From: UBA9732 sp963649615
GTDB taxonomy: Bacteria > Spirochaetota > Spirochaetia > Sphaerochaetales > Sphaerochaetaceae
DNA length: 14,746 nucleotides
Assembly: GCA_963649615.1 (NCBI GenBank)
Contig: CAVJIN010000039.1
Location: forward strand, 1 to 14,746
Direction of reading: 5' to 3'
Below the pieces are notes generated by a model. That model was not told where the DNA came from. It made no database searches and saw only the letters and a program-made list of their open reading frames with translations. Shown piece after piece: positions 11,966 through 14,746 of this stretch. The number at the start of each line of letters is the position of its first letter. Positions within the stretch are counted from its first letter, which is position 1. Made by a program: the position numbers and the translations under genes.

Positions 11966-12949
11966 ATGGTTAAAATTAACAACAAATCCTTAGCTGGATA
12001 TACTTTTATTGATTTATTTGCAGGCATTGGGGGATTCAGATTAGCATTAGAATCTTTTGGAGCACATTGTATTTATTCAAATGAATGGGATTCTTTCGCC
12101 CAAAAAACATATCAGGAAAATTTTGGTGACATGCCAGAAGGAGATATCACAAAAGTAAATGAGGAAAAAATACCAGATCACGATATTCTGTGTGCAGGAT
12201 TTCCTTGTCAGGCTTTTTCAATTAGCGGAAAACAAAGAGGATTCGAGGACACAAGGGGAACCCTCTTTTTTGATGTTGCACGAATTGTGAGGGTAAAAAA
12301 ACCTAAAGTTGTGTTTATGGAAAACGTAAAGAACTTTGCTGTTCATGATGGCGGAAACACTCTTGCGGTAGTAAAGAACACGATGGAATCGCTAGGCTAC
12401 AATTTTAATTATAAGGTGTTAAATGCAGTAGATTATGGAATACCACAAAAGAGAGAAAGAATATATATGGTGTGTTTTCGTAATGATATTGCATCGGGGT
12501 TCTTCAACTTCCCTCTACCATTTAAATTAACTAAACACGTTGAAGATTTTTTGATTCCAGAAGAACAAGTAAATAAAAAATACTTTGTTAACAGACAAGA
12601 TACATATTGGAATGGAGAAAAGGACGATAAATATGCAACAAGTTCAATACGTTTGGGAATCGTTAACAAAGGGGGACAAGGAGAACGAATTTACAGCACA
12701 AAAGGAATAGCAATTACTTTCTCTGCATATGGAGGGGGTGCATTTGCAAAAACTGGTGGATACCTTATAAATGGAAAAACACGCAAATTAACACCTCGAG
12801 AATGTGCCAGGCTTATGGGATATCCAGACACCTATATTATTCCAGTAAATGATAATCAAGCCTATAAGCAATTTGGAAATTCAGTTGTTGTAGATGTCTT
12901 ACAATACATTGTTAATGAGATTTCAGCCGAATTAAATCGGGACCGCTAA
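11966..12949 (+). CDS. DNA (cytosine-5-)-methyltransferase, M.HhaI type (GCGC)
   Basis: The enzyme transfers a methyl group from S-adenosylmethionine to carbon 5 of cytosine in a GCGC-type site, protecting host DNA from the partner endonuclease. From the ATG at 11966 the protein is 327 residues, the same length as M.HhaI, and its N-terminus (MVKINNKSLAGYTF) lines up with that of M.HhaI without gaps. Motif I is FIDLFAGIGGFR (14-25); the catalytic PCQ has Cys81, the same number as in M.HhaI; ENV is at 119-121; QKRERIY is at 161-167. The target-recognition region keeps GGQGERIYSTKGIAIT and SAYGGG, so GCGC specificity is very likely. No Shine-Dalgarno is visible, in agreement with the leaderless promoter. 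It converges on the endonuclease gene, separated by 4 bp. The match to M.HhaI is from memory. Confidence 0.97.
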   Translation: MVKINNKSLAGYTFIDLFAGIGGFRLALESFGAHCIYSNEWDSFAQKTYQENFGDMPEGDITKVNEEKIPDHDILCAGFPCQAFSISGKQRGFEDTRGTLFFDVARIVRVKKPKVVFMENVKNFAVHDGGNTLAVVKNTMESLGYNFNYKVLNAVDYGIPQKRERIYMVCFRNDIASGFFNFPLPFKLTKHVEDFLIPEEQVNKKYFVNRQDTYWNGEKDDKYATSSIRLGIVNKGGQGERIYSTKGIAITFSAYGGGAFAKTGGYLINGKTRKLTPRECARLMGYPDTYIIPVNDNQAYKQFGNSVVVDVLQYIVNEISAELNRDR

Positions 12950-12969
12950 AGAGCTACAAGCTCTTTAGC
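12945..12969. terminator. Shared hairpin between the convergent methyltransferase and endonuclease genes
   Basis: A perfect 11-bp inverted repeat (12945-12955 and 12959-12969) with a 3-nt loop spans both stop codons. No T-run follows on either strand, so it is not a textbook intrinsic terminator. It may slow both polymerases or protect the 3' ends. It overlaps the last codons of both genes. Confidence 0.65.
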
Positions 12970-13754
12970 TCGTCAACAAATTGATTTAAATCTTTCTCCT
13001 CTTGTCGTTTCTTGAGTTTTATCGAAAAAATGACATTTGAATTGTATGTATTTGAAAGTCTTCTGACGGTATGATATTTACCGTCATTTCTAAACAAATA
13101 CTCATAGCCGTCTTTTGTTATCGATGATATGGAATCAGGGCAATTAAATACTTTGTAATGTTTTCCTTCCCTTTTTACGAACATTTCCGTATACCTTTCC
13201 TTTAAAATCGATATCAGCGAATTCATTTGTGCTGGAGTAGGATCACTAGAACCACTTTTTTTTACCCTGTATACTGCTGAAACAGAGAAATAATCCAGCA
13301 GTTTTTCCAGTGGCAGAATTACAAATTTCCCGTCATCTTGAGTTATGATATACTTTGTATTTTTTGCTTTATAGCATTCTATTATCCATTTTGCGTATAA
13401 TTTGCAGGAAGCACAATCACTAGGCAACGGTTTTAATTGTGCAGAAGATGAAAAATAGCAAAACTGAGCATTCAATATATCGATTATTTTTCTGCAGCTA
13501 TCAGTCTCTTTGTTTTTATTCTTATCTGAAAAAACAAAAACCGATTTCTCATAATTTGGGAACAGCACAAACTGTGTGCACTGTGCTTCTTTCATTTTTG
13601 CTTCAATAAAAAATCCTTTGTTATCTTTTTTTACAAAGATATCCGACTGAGTCGAATCAGATCCTCCCTTGGATTCAAAAATTGTGCCCGTGAAACCATA
13701 CTTTCTATTCAAGTAATCACAGCACTCAAGTTCATTCTTTTCCCAAGTCTTCAT
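12954..13754 (-). CDS. Type II restriction endonuclease, R.HhaI-like (GCGC)
   Basis: This is a 266-residue protein, near the size of R.HhaI. It cuts double-stranded DNA at a GCGC-type site unless it is methylated. The PD-(D/E)XK core is at 32-64: SDSTQSDIF (Asp38), then FFIEAKM (Glu51 and Lys53), with CTQFVLFPN after it. These and later blocks, VYRVKKSGS and RRLSNTYNSNVIFSIKLK, agree with my memory of R.HhaI. A Cys pair (CASC) in the middle looks like an insertion. AGGGGG precedes the ATG at 13754. The gene overlaps the tail of a truncated methyltransferase frame by 23 bp and lies head-on to its cognate methyltransferase, with no controller gene in sight. All key catalytic residues are present, so it is probably active. 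This is a strong assignment, though sequence search was not possible. Confidence 0.93.
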   Translation of the reverse strand: MKTWEKNELECCDYLNRKYGFTGTIFESKGGSDSTQSDIFVKKDNKGFFIEAKMKEAQCTQFVLFPNYEKSVFVFSDKNKNKETDSCRKIIDILNAQFCYFSSSAQLKPLPSDCASCKLYAKWIIECYKAKNTKYIITQDDGKFVILPLEKLLDYFSVSAVYRVKKSGSSDPTPAQMNSLISILKERYTEMFVKREGKHYKVFNCPDSISSITKDGYEYLFRNDGKYHTVRRLSNTYNSNVIFSIKLKKRQEEKDLNQFVDELKSL

Positions 13755-14010
13755 TATTGCCCCCTATACTTCTTCCTATCACAGAAAAAGACTGGCATGG
13801 AAAACCTGCAATCATAATGTCATGTTTAGGAAGAATTTCCGGTTTTATTTTGTTTATATTTCCTAGATTCTTTTCATTTGCATCGAACAGAATAGAATAT
13901 GTAGCATTTGAGAGCCGACTTGTATCCGCATGGCCAACACAACAATGGCCCGCAAGTTCAAGGCCCAACCGACCTCCTCCAATTTCAGAGCAATAGTCAA
14001 AAAATGTCAT
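13732..14010 (-). pseudogene. Truncated second C5-cytosine methyltransferase (N-terminal part only)
   Basis: The 92-residue frame holds only the start of a C5 methyltransferase: motif I-like FFDYCSEIGGGRLGLEL (3-19), then HDIMIAGFPCQSFSVIGR containing the catalytic PCQ. The usual length is over 300 residues, and motifs VI to X are missing. The glycine of the FxGxG SAM-binding loop is replaced by Glu (SEIGG), a further sign of decay. Homology ends around GRSIGG, after which the reading frame runs out of phase into the start of the R.HhaI-like gene. It lies 3 bp after the upstream gene and probably belonged to an R-M operon with it. It might still be translated, but is unlikely to be active. 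The fragment is unrelated in detail to the HhaI-like methyltransferase in this window. Confidence 0.88.
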
Positions 14011-14013
14011 TTC

Positions 14014-14746
14014 TTACTTTACTTTGTATTTTTCTAAGTCGGAAAGGGAACTCACATGTTTAAGTTTATGAAACCCATAAAATCCGCTCTTTGTTCCCCT
14101 TTCTTTTAACAAAAGACTCAAGATAAATTTGTCGTCTTGATACGTATTTAAAACTTTAACAGTAGCTAATCCGCATAAAAGAATACGGTTATTCCCTGTT
14201 TTAATGCAGATAAGCTCAGGTTTTTTTGATTTTTTGAATACTAAAGGCATTTTACCAAATTCAACTGTTTTTATCCCTACTCCATAGCCGGCAGCAGAAA
14301 TATCTGCTACATGATAAGAATTAGAATCTCCAATCGTCCAATCCACGAACTTTAAGCCCAAATATTTTTCTATAGCACATTCTCCAAGCATACCTGTAAA
14401 ACTTCTTTTGTATTCATTCCCATTATCATTTAGGTGATGCTGTTCATTGACCTTACACTTTATTTTTTTCTTTACCCAGCATTCTATTTCTTCAACTTCT
14501 GGGCCAGTCAGGGAAATATCAGAATAAGAATCCATATGTTGTTCTATATAGTCATATATCTGTTCTTCTGTTAAAGGAGTAGGAAAAAATTCAAAGGGAT
14601 TATACACAAACGAAAAATCTCCCGCTTTGTAGTGTATAAAATCTTTTGAACAAACCGTTGAAGGACAGTAACCATACATTGTATCATTCTCGTAAAAAAG
14701 AGGCCCATATAGTTCTGTTGAATCTGGACTGGATATATAAAAATAC
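14014..14746 (-). CDS. Incomplete gene, possible partner endonuclease of the truncated methyltransferase
   Basis: The frame stays open to the right edge: upstream of an ATG at 14679, a further 22 codons of coding-like sequence (including SSPDSTELYGPLFYENDTM) are free of stops, so the 5' end is probably outside the window. At least 243 residues are seen. The middle holds GMLGECAIEKYLGLKFVDW, then SYHVADISAAGYGVGIKTVE, and later ICIKTGNNRILLCGLATVK. The helix with GE, the DI pair and the IKT strand resemble the PD-(D/E)XK nuclease layout, but the place expected to carry the acidic residue before Lys is glycine, so either the active site is altered or the resemblance is misleading. Its position beside a decayed C5 methyltransferase supports a restriction enzyme. 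I recognise no exact family. Confidence 0.7.
   Translation of the reverse strand, partial: YFYISSPDSTELYGPLFYENDTMYGYCPSTVCSKDFIHYKAGDFSFVYNPFEFFPTPLTEEQIYDYIEQHMDSYSDISLTGPEVEEIECWVKKKIKCKVNEQHHLNDNGNEYKRSFTGMLGECAIEKYLGLKFVDWTIGDSNSYHVADISAAGYGVGIKTVEFGKMPLVFKKSKKPELICIKTGNNRILLCGLATVKVLNTYQDDKFILSLLLKERGTKSGFYGFHKLKHVSSLSDLEKYKVK

Noticed and set aside
13732..14010. Split methyltransferase whose two subunits work together
   Set aside because: Only about 80 residues of homology, missing motifs VI to X, and no second half in the window; the known split enzymes keep more of the catalytic domain in the first subunit.

Overview
The window is an accessory, phage-like region of a low-GC bacterium (roughly 38-40% G+C by eye). 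The protein families are ones usual in prophages of Firmicutes, and also seen in host-associated spirochaetes such as Treponema. No host marker is present, so the organism is not settled. There are no rRNA, tRNA, CRISPR, transposase or integrase genes.

Region 1 (about 78-2574, minus strand) is a run of small genes that looks like the distal part of an early or regulatory phage transcript. In transcription order it holds a Cys-rich small protein, a VRR-NUC nuclease, a DUF1492/ArpU-like regulator with a sigma-region-4-like helix-turn-helix, a 58-residue protein on the minus strand, a conserved protein of unknown function, and a two-helix membrane protein ending in a SAM (sterile alpha motif) domain. 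Intrinsic terminators close several of these genes. Two copies of an 84-bp module (1366-1449 and 1490-1573) each carry an extended -10-like box and a terminator.

Region 2 (2596-3095) has no gene. It is a dense array of 18 exact copies of the octamer GTTACGCA or its complement, arranged as dyads and tandem iterons around AT-rich tracts, and part of it is duplicated as a roughly 130-bp unit. It lies directly next to the primase-helicase gene and is the best candidate for a replication origin or a multi-site control region.

Region 3 (3132-9472, minus strand) is a tightly packed DNA replication and recombination operon. Transcription runs from a possible leader ORF and a sigma-like HTH protein, through a 61-residue protein, a Sak4-like RecA-fold ATPase, an unknown protein, a DUF669-type protein, an SF2 helicase and a Cys-rich small protein, to a TOPRIM/AAA primase-helicase. 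Most junctions overlap or nearly touch, which suggests translational coupling.

Region 4 (9423-9710) is a divergent control region with a perfect 12-bp palindrome and several inverted repeats. It separates the operon from a plus-strand ImmA/IrrE-type metallopeptidase whose XRE-like HTH is at the C-terminus, a likely lysogeny or induction regulator.

Region 5 (11927-14746) is a restriction-modification island. A methyltransferase nearly identical in layout to M.HhaI converges on an R.HhaI-like endonuclease, and they share a hairpin terminator. Behind the endonuclease gene are a truncated, decayed second C5-methyltransferase and an incomplete gene with some nuclease-like features. This suggests that the HhaI-type system landed in, or replaced part of, an older R-M system.
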